From Stratiolaelaps scimitus (Eukaryota > Arthropoda > Arachnida > Mesostigmata > Laelapidae), in NCBI GenBank assembly GCA_019614645.1, contig JABWDB010000001.1:8415501-8479500 (forward strand): a DNA stretch of 64,000 nucleotides, given 5' to 3'. Shown here in pieces: positions 48,790 through 62,631 of this stretch (positions within the stretch are counted from its first letter, which is position 1; each line of letters begins with the position of its first letter). The notes beneath the pieces are model-generated. The model worked only from the letters and a program-made list of their open reading frames with translations. It did not search any database and was not told the DNA's origin. The translations under genes and the position numbers were made by a program.

Positions 48790-49089
48790 GGTTATATGGA
48801 ATATTGCCGGAAAGGTCTTTTTAAAATGCACCTTAATGGTAGTCATCTATCTGCCAAATTCATCGACTCTATGATCACTTTATCTATTTGCAGTTTATTA
48901 GCCGTGCGTGCTTTCAACACTCAGAAGATGTTTAAGCAAGAAAGTTTCGCTCTGAGCAGCCTAATAATATGGTACGCTCTACTTCACTTTACGTTAGAAA
49001 CAATGATTGCTAGATTTATATATAGATACACCTCTGACGCGAATGTAGGAATATCTTATCTACGGAACTCAAAACACGTGTGGCGCTAA
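48790..49089 (+). CDS. Hydrophobic exon-like segment, possible membrane receptor
   Basis: Acceptor TTTATACAG|GGT followed by about 99 open codons in an AT-rich region: YCRKGLFKMHLNGSHLSAKF, then two hydrophobic helices (LSICSLLAV and LSSLIIWYALLHF). Similar character to 42633-42886, so the two may belong to one gene. Family unproven. Confidence 0.25.
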   Translation, partial: GYMEYCRKGLFKMHLNGSHLSAKFIDSMITLSICSLLAVRAFNTQKMFKQESFALSSLIIWYALLHFTLETMIARFIYRYTSDANVGISYLRNSKHVWR

Positions 49090-50708
49090 AGTTGTCGCTT
49101 GTGGAACTCGAACAGAAAATCTACAAACTTCAAGTCAGATCCGCCCTCCCCCCCTGTTCGATGTCCTCCATTGTCGATTGGGTGCTGCAGTAGGCAACAT
49201 CTCACGCGTATGCCAGTGATACGCGATAGTGTATTTTCGGCGATACCCATCCGCAGATGATTTAGTGAGAAACTGGCGCAGCGTCCAGTCCTTCGTCATT
49301 TCCCAGAAGCGGAGTCGACTCTCACCAGACTCACTACATCTTCTTTGCTTCTTGATACAACTCGGCAAGAAGCAGCTAGGAAGGTGCAATTATTCAAATC
49401 TTTTCTCAGACAAAAATAGGCGTATTTCGTTTCGCATCGTTATCGGCACCGCGTCGTTTGTTTGAATATGGATATCGGCAGTAGACGTACCTCTCGTGTT
49501 CAGCGCCGAGTGCTTGCGAGCGTGGCGACAGAGCTAGTATCCATGCCTCGCCTACAATGTTTTTTGTTCAGCTGCTGTTAGATATAGTATATTGACAGTA
49601 TATGTCATTGAAGCATTACGATTCGAACGCCGTGTACGAAGTGCTCTCACAGTACGTCATATCAACAATATTAGACACCTGCCGAAACGAACTGAGCTGT
49701 AGCGTTTGGTAAGTGGCTCTTGACAAAGGCGTCGTATATGTGAAGACAGTGTTCCCGGAAACATTTGTCGATAAACTACAAACACAATACTTCACCGTCT
49801 AGCAGACAATACATATGCATAACGGAACGTGTATTTTTTAGCCAGAGCGAAGTTGTCTTGGAAGACAGATACGTTGTCAATCATCGCAGGACACCCAATT
49901 GTATGACGAATGTCACTCAATCCAATCCATGATGGGAATTCGTTCGGAACACGTGGAAAAATCAGAGGGTATTCGGCTGGTCATTCTCGATTACGATAAA
50001 ATTGCTATAAAATCAAAAAAATGCGGTCAATATCAAATTAATAATAGAAGTCAATTAATGTAACGTATTTCCAGTTTTATATTCCGGATTCTATTATGCA
50101 CACACTTCAAAGACGTAACTTTTCGTGATCAAATGCTGGGACCAAACTTCACAGTGTTGCATCACTCTTTCAATGCGCCGTACCCATCCACTCGATATGA
50201 TCAAAGGCGACATTGACTAACTGATCAATTGTTTAGGTTAGGAAATTGTACGAGAATATAATCGTCGGTATCGCGTCCAGGGAATCGTTTCATCGGAACA
50301 ACGATAGCAGGCGGTACCAGCAAAGGTGCCCGAATGTCGCCTCTATACAGGGGTGGTTTTCGACCCAGCGTGGCCTGCGTTAGTGATAGCGATAGGAGAT
50401 AGTGTCTGAGGCTATTTTTGTTTTAGTCAACCATCTCTCTGACACGTACCGATGAAATTTGCAGAAAAAAAATAGACTATTTGATAGATAACTACGAAAA
50501 ATGATTTGACAGATAACTGCTAATAAACTGATAGATGTTTACTAATGATAACACTAGACTTTAGCTTATATTTGAACGAGTGGCCTTGTATCTCTCCACT
50601 ACCTCGAGACGTCGGCAAAGCTTGTTTGTTTTTGGGTGAATTCGATAGTGTCCGGGCATGGCCTGGGTAGGGAAGGCACATCTCTTTAGGCGTGGATGAT
50701 TGCCATGG

Positions 50709-50880
50709 AAACCACGGACAGCAGCAGCAGCACCACGATTTCTGGTTCGATCCCCGGACGTCGCGGTTTTGATAGGATATAGTTAACGTTGCCCTGCCTG
50801 TGCTCGCATAGGTCTATTGAAGAACTCCCAGAGAAGACCAGCACAACCGACATGGCAGGTCCTTGAAAGCAAATGCTTCA
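50709..50880. repeat. Diverged interspersed repeat, copy 1
   Basis: Shares GGAAACCAC, CACCACGATTT, TTGCCCTGCC, ATAGGTCT and TCCTTGAA-GCAAAT in the same order and orientation as 62632-62780. Confidence 0.6.
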
Positions 50881-52011
50881 CAGCGGTACCGAGGCCTTTG
50901 GGCACATAGGAACTCAGCTGGGGATCAGCAAAAACGAGAGTAAAGGAAGAATTGCATAATTACACTGCCGTTATATCGTCCACCTGCCTGCTCCCTGTCA
51001 AGCAACAGCGCGACAAGCCCATTTACGATGTCCTAAACAATCGCGACAATAAGCGAGTTGCAACTTGGTGGACTTTCGCCGGTCAACAAACGAAATAGCC
51101 ACATACAAGAGAAACAAAAGAGAAAATGGTGCAAGTCCCGCCTATGTTTCGTCTACCGATTCTGGGACGAAGATGACGACGAGACGGGCGATTTTACGGA
51201 AAACGACAAGACACTTTCCTCAAAAAATGTGCATCGATTTGCTCGAGCTAATTTTCTGATTTTCTATTGTTTAACTCCGGCGGCCAAAACTAGCAGCAAC
51301 AACAACCAGACAAATGACTCGTTGGCAATTCCACTTTGCTTTTGTGCACCGCACGCCCGAAGGGTAAGCGTGAAGTTGTCAGAAAATTGCGAAGCAATGT
51401 TGTGATCACCGGATGCAATGTAATGGCTACGGCAACGGTGGAAAAATGTGTTGATGTGAGTGCTCCGGCCGATGGTCCGGTTAATTAGACTGCGTGTTAA
51501 CAGAACGTGTGACACTACTTATCGCCTATACGACCCGGCAAACTGCACACAAGGCGAAAGCATGTCTTGACAACGAACAGAAGATGTAGTAATGCTTCAC
51601 ACTTGGACTGAGCTGCGTGCTATCAGGGTAACAAACCTAGCTTGACGCGCTCAAGACACTATTGTCCGAGTTCGAGGTGACATCGTGCTATGGTCAACTA
51701 AAATATACGATGTCATACAGAAAGATGCAACTAAACTCATAAGTGGCCTCAACTGCTATGAAATCGCCCATCAGGAGGACTTATTTTATAGACGCGCGCA
51801 TCAGAATGACAGTTATAATAAGGTTCCGTGCGGTCGTATTAAGTATACACAACATGAAAATAAATATAAATGTCTAATCCTACCATTATATATCAAAATA
51901 CTGCCTTTGGTGTGGGAAGATTCCTTTGACTAAAGTATCGGCGATGTACACATATGCCTATCACAATTAGGGTTTTAGATTTCCCAAAGGTAGGAATACA
52001 ATATATATATC

Positions 52012-52115
52012 CTTCTGCAGCGCCTGTCCCTCGCTGTGCAGAGGGGCAATGCCATCGCCTTCCTCGGGACATTGCCGACCTCAGTTTCTAACTACTGTAT
52101 GTTTGAATAAAACAA
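52012..52115 (+). mobile_element. Second copy of the same LINE 3' end
   Basis: Reads LLQRLSLAVQRGNAIAFLGT and ends NYCMFE-stop (TAA at 52108-52110) with AATAAA at 52106-52111. Shares about 100 bp with 9176-9300 at the DNA level. Strongly 5'-truncated. Confidence 0.65.
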
Positions 52116-52613
52116 TGTTCTTTCCCATATATATATATATATAAATGGCACTTCTTAGATACTTTAGATCTTGATAGATATCTGGATAGACAGGCGAACC
52201 TTAGGTAGAGCTTTAGGAAATCGATTTCAATTCAAACAAAGAACAAGGTTGGAAATTAATAAGGTTTCTCTAAGCTGAGTTATATTTTTAGTTGCGTTTA
52301 GCAATTTTTTGCGTTTTCGTGATAGTAGCTCGTATTGAGATGCACTTAGCCTACCGGCTTCTGCACGGAAAACCTGCAGTTCGGGCATCTTATTCGAAGA
52401 ACCATTAATATTAATGATTACTTTAATTACCGTCATCAGTGCTACTATTTTTCACATCTGAGCCTGTGTTGTTTTTCCATGGCAGGCCTCGGTACCGCTG
52501 TGTAGCATTGCTTCGGGAATCTGTCATGTTTAACTATTGCTACAGCTAATGAAAATAAGTAACAAACAGTGTAACAACATTTATTTTACTTTCCACGAAG
52601 AAAATTGTGAGTT

Positions 52614-52673
52614 ATGAGCGTCTATGAGACGAATCCTTGTCCAGCAACTGTTCCAATTGAGGTAGCACAAAAG
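52614..52673 (+). CDS. Candidate first coding exon (20 codons)
   Basis: An in-frame TGA lies just upstream of ATG 52614, then 20 open codons (MSVYETNPCPATVPIEVAQK) end at a strong donor CAAAAG|GTGAGT. A possible second exon after CACCACAG at 52735 (62-bp intron, phase 0) reads HLPPCTLPKDFS and stops, giving a 32-residue product. No family recognised. Confidence 0.35.
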
Positions 52674-55600
52674 GTGAGTGTGCCTATGAAATGTGTTATT
52701 TATATAGAAATATATTCGGGCTTACCACACCACAGCATTTGCCCCCTTGTACTCTGCCAAAGGATTTTAGCTAACCTTCCTAAATAGGAACTGTAAAGAT
52801 TGGTCAAAAAATGCAGGGACTTCCCGTGCAGAAGGACCCAGGTCTATAGAAGATACAGACAGGGATTTTTGCTAAAAATACTCGGATGTATATATATATA
52901 CATATAACGAATACTCTCTTTTTGGTTCGAGGTTAGAGACATCTGAGGGTCACTACCCCACTCAACGGGTTTACAATAGGCGGGCCGCTGGGAACGATAC
53001 GGCACTGTTGTCACAGAATATCAGCATTTTCACAATTTACATTCGTTCGTATGCATTCAATGATGCGATGCGCATAACGACAGCTCATCAAGACGTCATT
53101 CGACTCTCAGCTGATGTTTACAACTTCATAGGATCCCTTTAGCGCCAGTGAACCTGAGGGGCGCGCGGTACTTCGCTACAGTGGCATACAATTATTAGAG
53201 AAGCAACAAGAAAAACGTATTTTACCCAAGATACAAAAAGGGCTCGGAATAATGGCAGATTTTGCCGTCTATAAACAGACGCTCTCTCAATGAATATCTG
53301 TTAAGGCAAAAACTTCGAAGCTCCCGTTATTTCAGCCAAAATAAAGCTAATTTTAATGATAATATATTAATCAAATTATAACCATGTGAGGGTAAGATAC
53401 GAACGAAATCTGACATACAATGAAAATCTGTGCAGCCAGTTCACTTTCAGGTTATACGGTGATAAACATGGTGTATATGAGAATGCATCACTAATTAAAT
53501 AGCAACAACCAAATATATAACCAAAAAAGAACCTGATTGGTAGGCTTCCCTGTCAACTGGATATACCATACCATAGAAGATATGTTTGTAGTCCATGCTC
53601 CCGCTGACATAACTATCTAGTCAAGCAAACACCTACGATAGAAAAGCAGATTATCATCTAGAAGTCGAGGGTTAAAACAGTAAAAACTGTTCGCTTTGGC
53701 AGTGAAAAAAAAAATATATATATATATATATCTAAATAGGGCGGAAACGCGGGGAAGACCACAAACGCCGAAGAAAAATTGTGTCAGCATCACTGCTATC
53801 AAAGTGGTATCAGCCGCCAGCCGGCGGAGGCGTTGTCGTCTGAAGGATCAGGCTGTACCGTATTGAATAAAGCGACAGAGCCATTCGACGCCATTCTCGC
53901 TGCCGATATCCGCTGACGTGATGTGACAAAATCGGTACGAAGATGACACTGATGTTTACCCATGACTACGAAAGGTAGGTCTCATATATCTGCATATATA
54001 ATATTAACTTCTATATAGAAGAAAGTTAGAATCCATGCGAGTATTCAACTGAAATGAGCGTGTACCACTCGCGCACGCCCGCACGCACGCATACTGTGTG
54101 TTCCTGTGATTTTAATCATAGGGAAATGACGATGAACTTGACAGCGTCTAAGCGTAGAGGCACAACTGCGTGACATATTTGGACGCCTTCAGGCTTCTAC
54201 AGAACCCCGAAGTCGTAACAGTGAGATACGCGCGATCACCTTTACCCAGTGTAATTGCGATAACTTTTCGAATCGTGCGCACCACGCTACGCTGAACCCG
54301 ATTCATGTAACGATCATTATGAGATATGCAAACAGATTTCGGATAGGGCCAGGATGGGCCGTGTACATTCGCAGGAAGTCAACATGAACCGGCCGACTGA
54401 AATCGGAAGCTTAGCGGAAATTTTACGGTAACAAAGTCAATAACCGATGGACTTGGAAGGAGTGTTATTCTTTTGCAGCCCGAACTATCTCAACACCACT
54501 ACCCCCGATGGCTATAGGCCAATTGCTCACGGCGCGGTGATGATTGTTCCAGATATATATCTATCATAAATTATGTGTAGAGAGCGTAGCTATTATTCAC
54601 GCGAGTCATAGGTAATTGCACGGCGAACTGGGAGAGAGAGAGAGAGAGATATACAATGGTAAAAACCTAAGAGAACTAAGTAGGCGTGCAGCTTAAGTTC
54701 GTAGATGATACTTCAGCTGTAGACGAAGTTTGGCGCTTTAACTCTGAAACTTCCTAACAACCTGTACAATAGGGGTAGTATGCGGAAACTCGGTTAAAAG
54801 AATTATGAATGGGGTTATTAAGCAAACTATTTTTTTCAACCGTAATTCAACCGAGCACAAGCTATCTTCTTCTCAGAGTGTTGTGTTTACGACAATCACC
54901 TTAATTTGCTAAGGTAGTAGCGTAATTGTTGGTCGAATTCGCCCACCTGCCTGCATAATGTTGGAATGCACAATCGCACACGTCATCAGCACGAATCGTA
55001 TGGTTCATGCGATTGTCTTAAAAAACAAAATAATGATCGCGCCTGTTAATGTAAGGCTACTAGTCTGTTCATTGGACAGCGGCAACTTGCTTAATCACTC
55101 TGGGTCTTGTTGATTCTCAAACTAGGCTCAGAGCACTGTTGCTATTGTGTAAATTCACCAAGGGGAGGTCTATCATAATTATATTTGGGTATATATATAT
55201 ATATATGTGATGGATGAAGATGCTGTTGAACACCTTTAAGAATCTAGAACTTTTGCTGACTGCCGCGATTATCATATGGTGAAGTGCGTACGGGCGTAAT
55301 GTAAGTACTGTATAAGTCGACACTGGACAAGATGCTGGCTGACCCGTCAGTGGCAAGACGAATGAAGGTGAACAATGATAAATCGAGAGGGTATGTGAAA
55401 TAAAATCTATTACGAATCTCGTTAAACTAATTATACTCGGTAATAACTCGATACTCGCGAGGATTATACACGATAGCTCGTATATTAACAACAGGTGAAT
55501 ATTGGCATCTTCACAGATGAGTCCCGTTGCTGCCGTTGCTGTACTGTTAGTTCTAAGCGATTGCTTGGAAAAACCAGCTATTTGTCATGACTGAATTGAG

Positions 55601-55936
55601 CACCAGCGTACGACAAGATCACTTGCGAGGAATAGCCTTTTAGGAATCGGAACAGCCGACATAGTCACTCTCTTAATCAGAAGATACCATTGAACGGTGG
55701 AAGTTGAAGCCATGCGAGGCACACGAACCATATCAACACATTGTCCAAGTCACTTTCATGCAAGTACGTTTCAAGGACGTTTCTGTGCCTTCGTTGAGTT
55801 ATATTTTGCGAGCGCTGTGAACACAGCAACGCGTTGCTGTGAATGCAGTTCCGTCAATATATCAACATGTGTATTGTACGTGTTTCCATCGCACAAAAGA
55901 GCTTACAGAGCACATTACTGAGCATGTATGATGATG

Positions 55937-55995
55937 GGTAAAGGTTTTATTGGTTTATTAAAGGAGCTGCAATTTTACAATGCTTAAGCTCTCTT
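55937..55995. repeat. Repeat end shared with 38076
   Basis: GGTTTATTAAAGGAGCTGCA and GCTTAAG match the 38-kb copy; similarity fades beyond about 60 bp. Confidence 0.55.
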
Positions 55996-56348
55996 ATATG
56001 TCACGAGAGTGGTGGAGATCACTTGTTCCACTGGCGATTGCGAGTTGACTTTGTCGGACTTTGCGGGACAGGAGGTTTGTCTTCGAAGAGGATGCATTTA
56101 GATTCGTGGTGGGTTAGAAAATTCGGGGGTCGTAGTCGCTAGGGCGACCATTCTCGAGATCGTCTTTTTTAAATGGGGCATCATTGCTTTGTTCGTTTCA
56201 CCATTAGTCGAAACTTATTAGTATTACTAGGTGACTGACTCAGTGCAACTCTCACCGGCGCTCAGTTATCTAGTGCAATCAAGCTGTCGTACGGCATAGA
56301 ACTATACTATATTCATTTAATGAATTTCAGCCGCCTGTAATAATCATA

Positions 56349-56353
<5 letters not shown>

Positions 56354-56385
<32 letters not shown>
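56354..56385. repeat. (TA)n microsatellite
   Basis: About 15 TA units. Similar arrays lie at 865-890, 5003-5024, 11357-11390, 11498-11527, 43539-43563, 46722-46750, 47558-47586, 48538-48564, 53714-53732 and 55190-55206. Confidence 0.9.
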
Positions 56386-56386
<1 letters not shown>

Positions 56387-57894
56387 TAATCATACTTAAA
56401 GCCCAGCTCATTGTGTGTCCGCTGGATCAGCATCTACGCTCCACCATCAAGTGCATATATACATCGTATACAATTGCATTGGTTGAGTTTTCCGCGCTTC
56501 ATCACCATAGACCAACATTTGAAATATCTTGACAACTGGCGGTATCTGCCAACATACGAAATGGAGTTAGATAGTCGACGGTGAAGTCGAACAAGTTGCA
56601 CATGTCCTTAATATACCCACAAATCTGTTTCAGTCATTGCATGCTCAACGAATTTCGAACCGTTCGACCGGGTGATTTTAATCCACCGGCTCACCGCAGC
56701 TCTGACTCATCCCGTTAGCTTCGTAGCTTTAATTCACTGAGTACAATACTATTTAGAAGAGCTAGGCTATAATGCGTATTGTTCGCTTACCATTTTACTG
56801 TAGATATCTGTGCCAATTGGATTATCCGCCCCAGGATACCACGAGCAATGCAGCGTCTATCCAGTTCTTTATCTCTACACCTCAGGGGCGGGGGAGGGCT
56901 ATGTATATATTCCGCACGCTCAATTCCAATGCGTATTCCAAATGATTCTCACCGGCACTAGTCAATCTTGGCTAAGAATGATGAGTCATCTATTGACGCA
57001 AACGTATCCATCATTGAAACGCTAAGCGATATGACCAGTTATTATATACATCGTGACCATATACTATACGATAATAGTACACAACACAGGGAGCGCTGAC
57101 GGATCTCAAGTTGTTGGCGGCACTGAACACGCTTCTTCCCTATGGGGGTCAATTTCTCTTCATTCACAAACACATACACACACGTTCGGTCTAGACGTTT
57201 TCGTTTTGTGACAAAGTCTTCTGTGAGCGCACACCCAACCTTTCATGAGCGCGTCTTTGAGTTTGCGTTCGTAATTCGTTTCGATTTTTGATACTTCAGA
57301 TCAAGCTATCACGAGCGTTTGCACTGTGTGTATGTAGCGTCTAGACCCGATCAGGCTGGTGAGAGCTCAGGCGCGGATATCCCGTAGTTGCTATACGCTT
57401 GCTATACGTGCAATGAAATCCGCAAGCGTTGCATGCCATCCACAGCTCTATACATGCACACAAACGATTTGATGCTATCCAGTGCTAAAGCCACCGTCAA
57501 CAACGACAACTTACACATCGTTTCAGCCGGTACACGGCTCGTTCGCGCACGCCATCAAAGCCATGATGATGATCATCATCATCACCATCCAAACAGATCC
57601 GAGTTCTGACCGAGCCGAATAGCAGGACCGCCTTGTCCTGTGAGATGACACTTCACCACGAAACGCTACGCTACCGTGTACCACCACCGCCTGTCTGAGG
57701 GCAAATGATGGATCAGCTGAGATGTCCGCCCGGAACACCGGCTCTGCTCAGCACAGTACAGCTCACACTTTGCGGATGTTTGTGTATCTTGGGCTGGCTA
57801 GCCTAGCTTCGCTGGGTTGCCATACTACTCATCCTCGCGAAGACAGGAAAGGGGGGACCACATATACCGATGTGATAAGCCGTTGCAGCATCTA

Positions 57895-57934
57895 CAGCAG
57901 TAGTAGCAGTAGCAGCAGCAGCAGCAGCAGCAGT
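57895..57934. repeat. (CAG/TAG)n triplet array
   Basis: AGCAGC-type triplets with some TAG interruptions, in a moderately GC-rich stretch. Confidence 0.85.
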
Positions 57935-59348
57935 AAACGTTGCAGTGGTGATCGTCAGTGGTTACCGGTATCGAGATAGAAAAGTGCCGGCTTGTGGGGC
58001 TTTGTCCTTTTTCTTATTTCATGTTCGTCTCTCGTGTTCGTTATGTCGATCGGTGAGCTAACGGTGCCGAAGAACATAGCGTGTCGGAGAGAGGATGCCA
58101 GCCTCGCTGCCTCTCATGGCGTGCTACGTATCCAGAGAAACTAAGGGCAGATGGACGGGGAAGGATGCTTGCTGCGGTAGACATACGCGTGCGGTCCGTT
58201 AGCAATCTACCTATAACGAAATGAGAGTGAGGAGTTTCAGGCAAATCAGACACCCCCGCAGCGACGTACAACTTGTCCCAGCACCTTCTAGGTATACTTG
58301 CGCTTCGTGGCTGAAGTGCTTGCTTGTCGTCGCTCCTGGTGGGCCGCGGACTGCCGTTCGTATGTCGGTCTGTCGACAGACTCGCAGCTGGTAAACTGGC
58401 TTTCTGTGCCGGCGCGATCGGTTCTGGTGGCGTGGGGGTTTCTGGTCTTCAGTGGAGTCGCCTGTTTCGCCGCTTGTGATACACATTTCTATTGTGGATA
58501 TACAATGGAGGGTTGCCCCGGTTGAACGGTGGATGGTGCTGTTTTTGGCGGCAGTCACGCTTCGGCGTATGTATCAAGTTGCGTAGAACGGTGCACGTGT
58601 GTGTGTGTGTGTGTGCGTTTGTGAAAGAGAGAGAGAGAAGACAACAGAGAAAAATAGAATCAGTAGATCTACAAGGCATCACATGAGCATATATACCGCG
58701 CCTGGCGAAAGCACGATGGAATTCACACTACATTACGAAAAATACTCCCCTATTATTATTATCATTATTATTATTAGTTGCGCATATAGTCAATTAACTT
58801 AAACCATGTGGGTGAGATTAATAACGAGACTTGTTGACTTGTGACAGACGGTGAATATCACTTCGAACGACGCCGGCGAATGCCGTCCCTTTCATGCCTA
58901 GAAATGGTACAATAGCACACGATCAATGGCGACCGCTAATCATATAGTAATAATCAACTACGACTACAATTGTTGTTGCTATAATATGTGTTACGATCAA
59001 CACCGCTTGCGACATTTTGCCGTGTAAAGCGATCTATTCTATACGATGCATACACGTGTACGAACACTGGCCAGCTATCGACTGAGATACAACTTCTGGC
59101 TTATACTTCTATTACTGGGTGGCTAGTCCGTCGTGCTGTATTCTCATATAGACTCCTGCTTGCCTTCTTGATGGTGACGATGGTCAGTTTTGCAAGAATA
59201 TATGTGGTCGTCGTGGCGGTGGCCGACTCCACCCAGATGGAGCCAGCCGAGCGCGCGGCGCTATTTTTCTGCGCGTTTCCGCTGCGTGGAAACTCCACAG
59301 ACAACAATCTGGCACAAAGAATTGGGCGTAGGATTCTGTTGAGAAATT

Positions 59349-59394
<46 letters not shown>
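59349..59394. repeat. Compound (CA)n(TA)n microsatellite
   Basis: (CA)n at 59349-59371 then (TA)n to 59394. Confidence 0.9.
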
Positions 59395-59983
59395 ACGCGC
59401 TTGATGAAATCTTCGAACTACGAGTGTGTGCATGTTTGTGTTCGAATGTCGACAAATCATATCGAAAATGTATCTGCCAGAAAATGGAAATATTGACCAA
59501 TTTGAAATGAACAAACCATCAGCCATAATGGGTGTTACTGAGAATTTCGGAGAATCTGTAACGCCTCCATCGATCCCATGTGTCGTACTCGTTGACTCGG
59601 CAGGGTGGCATTTTATCACCGTGCTAATGACACTTCTTGGTCAATGTTTGCAGATACGCACGCGTGGACGGCGGCACTAATCACAATAAGGCGAACGAAT
59701 GCAAAATGGATCTATGAAGTCACTAAGTGTCCACGTTCAAGTATCGTAATAATTGAGAGACTGGAGCAGATACTGTCAGGTACATGACTGAGTACAATGG
59801 TACCTTTTGCACTTGTTACAACCAACGTTTAATGAACTGTCATAATCGTTCTCTGTTGCTCGGTTGAGAGTCAACACTTTACCTATTCCGTCTAATCTAC
59901 ATCTAGTTATCTATATCCGTTCGCAGGCACAGTGAATTTCTCGTGAAAAAGTATATACTTTATGTACAAACAAGTATAATTTT

Positions 59984-60042
59984 TTCACGTGTATGGCACG
60001 TATATTTCACGTATATGGCACATACATTTCACGTATATGGCA
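59984..60042. repeat. Tandem 20-21-bp repeat, three units
   Basis: TTTCACGTATATGGCACATA-type unit three times with small changes, followed by a CpG-rich stretch. Confidence 0.7.
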
Positions 60043-61320
60043 AAAATGTCTACACTTGACAAGAGCTCGCGTTGAAAAGTCACGAGCTCGGAAATACCCC
60101 TGCCGGCCGCCCGTACGCACGGGAGCTCCGCGGATTTGCAACAACGTAACAGGTTTGCGCCAAATCGCCGTGCGCGTTTCGCAGTCCGACAGGACACACC
60201 CTGCAAACAGCAGGATCGAAGCGTCAAACGCACACTACTTCTGAGACGCGCGCATTTTGCATCTTCAGATGCGAAAAATTAAAAAGCCATTCGAAAAGTT
60301 TCCCCGCAGATGAACATTGGATATTTGTAGCGCGTTGCGTTCGCCTGACCGCTCGATAGAATGCGATTTATAGACTACATCGTCAGGTTGGTCGACGACC
60401 GGCGAGACATATTACAGAAAGGCAAAATCAAAGTTGCCTTGACTGAACGAGTTGTCCAAGCTGACAGTTGCACGGTGGAAATTCCGAGAATAATCGGTGG
60501 TAACAGGGCATGCAACATTCCCCTTCATCTTCCATTCGCCTCATAGCCGGGCTGCTGTTCGTTACTTTGTTATACCGTGGTTTCATCAAATCGACAACAT
60601 TTTTCGTTCAGCAGTACCGATTAGTTGACAACAGGCAACCGGGGCGACAACCACAAAACAGCGACAACAGAACAGAACGAAGGCGCAAAGCAACATCGAT
60701 AGTCGTTTCTGTCAGAGAGTGTGAACAATCATAGAATACTGAGGGTGCGCATAGAACTGCCCAGAGAAAGGGACCTATCCCAAGAGGCGACGCACGCCGT
60801 CCGCCCACCTGGATGGCCACTCATATCACGCAGATACGGGTTATGAGGACACCGCCTGTATCGATACCCCGTTTCGCATGGCGGAAATGTACATTGTAAA
60901 AGATCTACCGTTTGGCAATGACAAAAATTTCGTGTGTTCTACCAGTGTGTGTGTGAGTCACGCGTAATTAGCGTGCACAGACTTTCATCGCATAAAGCTC
61001 TGCGAACTTCTCAACAAAGGATAATAGCGGCAGGATGGCGACGTTGGAGGTACCATGTTGTTCTGCTATGGCTTGTGTTTCGAAGAACTACGGTATTTGT
61101 GCATTGTGAGTAAACTAAAGGTCCAGACTATGTATATGTCTATCTCTCTCTGTCTCTCTCTCTCTCTCCACTTCCCAATAGGGGTTAGATTACGGTTACT
61201 TTTTTTTTCTATGGACCGTCCACCCAAGTGGTGACACCAAACGTATTCAACCATCATAACAATATAATAACCCGCTCAGTTGCTAGAATGGCAGAGGACT
61301 CCTGCCTGCCACTGGTGTAC

Positions 61321-61874
61321 TATTATTATTATTATTATTATTATATATAATTGATCCTTTCGATCAATTATAGGCTATGTGCATTGCTTGATTTCTGTAT
61401 AATATAGATAATAATAATAATAATAATACAAACACTAAGAAAAATCTATTCATATAGCAGTAAAACACTACATGTATTGAACGTCAACCTCAAAACGCAT
61501 CGTTGCTTGGCTTGTAGTACGATATGATACTGAGACAACGGCAACAGCAGCTATTGTGCCATTAATAGCAGTAGTAGTTGTTTTACTGCTATATGAATAG
61601 ATTTTTCTTAGTGTTTGTATTATTATTATTATTATTATATATAATTGATCCTTTCGATCAATTATAGGCTATGTGCATTGCTTGATTTCTGTATAATATA
61701 GATAATAATAATAATAATAATACAAACACTAAGAAAAATCTATTCATATAGCAGTAAAACACTACATGTATTGAACGTCAACCTCAAAACGCATCGTTGC
61801 TTGGCTTGTAGTACGATATGATACTGAGACAACGGCAACAGCAGCTATTGTGCCATTAATAGCAGTAGTAGTTG
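61321..61874. repeat. Duplication with inverted junction, (ATT)n / (TAA)n mediated
   Basis: Sequence 61327-61580 is repeated without visible change at 61621-61874 (offset 294 bp). The 40 bp between them (61581-61620) are the reverse complement of 61426-61465. The switch points are (ATT)n and (TAA)n arrays. Each copy also carries an AATTGATC-CTTTC-GATCAATT hairpin. Confidence 0.85.
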
Positions 61875-62631
61875 TGGTGCTGCTTGCGCTGACGGTCGCG
61901 GCGGCGGCGGCGGCGGAAAATCCAAATGGCCGCTGCAGTACTATGCCCCATGGATGTATGCCTCGGATGTGTCGTTGGTGTATGCGAGTCTGCAACCAGC
62001 ACTGTCGGCTGTGCGTCACATAATTTCGCTGCTGCACATGCGACGGGCGTTGGCTCGGCTACCAGAGAAGAGCGGGTCGTTTGGTCGTTTGTGGCTTGCG
62101 CCCTTCATCTTCCACACAAGTGCTCGCATCTTCTTGGGGACCTTGAGCCATAGCCGTTATATATATCCCGCTATGCCAGCATCGCCCGACGCTTTAGTCG
62201 TTATGAAGACACGGCAGAGACGAAGAGGTCTGCTGTTGAGGAATACGAGCTGAATCAAGAAGCCGATCCTTGTTAAGTGCGAGGGTTCTTTTTTTGCTCG
62301 TTGTCGCCGTCTCCGACGTCACCATCCTCACCACCATCACCACCATCAATTCAACACACACACACGCAAGAACAGAGACACAATCCATAGCAGACGTCAA
62401 AGTGACGGGTGCCTTGGACTGCGTGAGCCAACTTCGTAATGAAGTTGGTTTTCCACATTGGCATCTGGGTGGGCACGCGAATCGGATCTGTTTGGTTGCT
62501 GCTGATGCAAAACTATGAAAACCAAAACAGATACCACTCAAATGCGTTCATTGTTTCAAATGGCCCAAAATACGGTCCAGCGCCTGCCAGTCAGTCGATT
62601 TCGATCAGACTTGGTCGAAATCGGGCGCGAT

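Larger units (their letters stand above)
52674..59983. other. No firm gene
   Basis: A plus-strand donor CGAAAG|GTAGGT at 53974 lacks a clear exon. 57.1-58.7 kb is GC-richer with CAG triplets and (GT)n(GA)n tracts. The rest is AT-rich with microsatellites. Confidence 0.4.
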
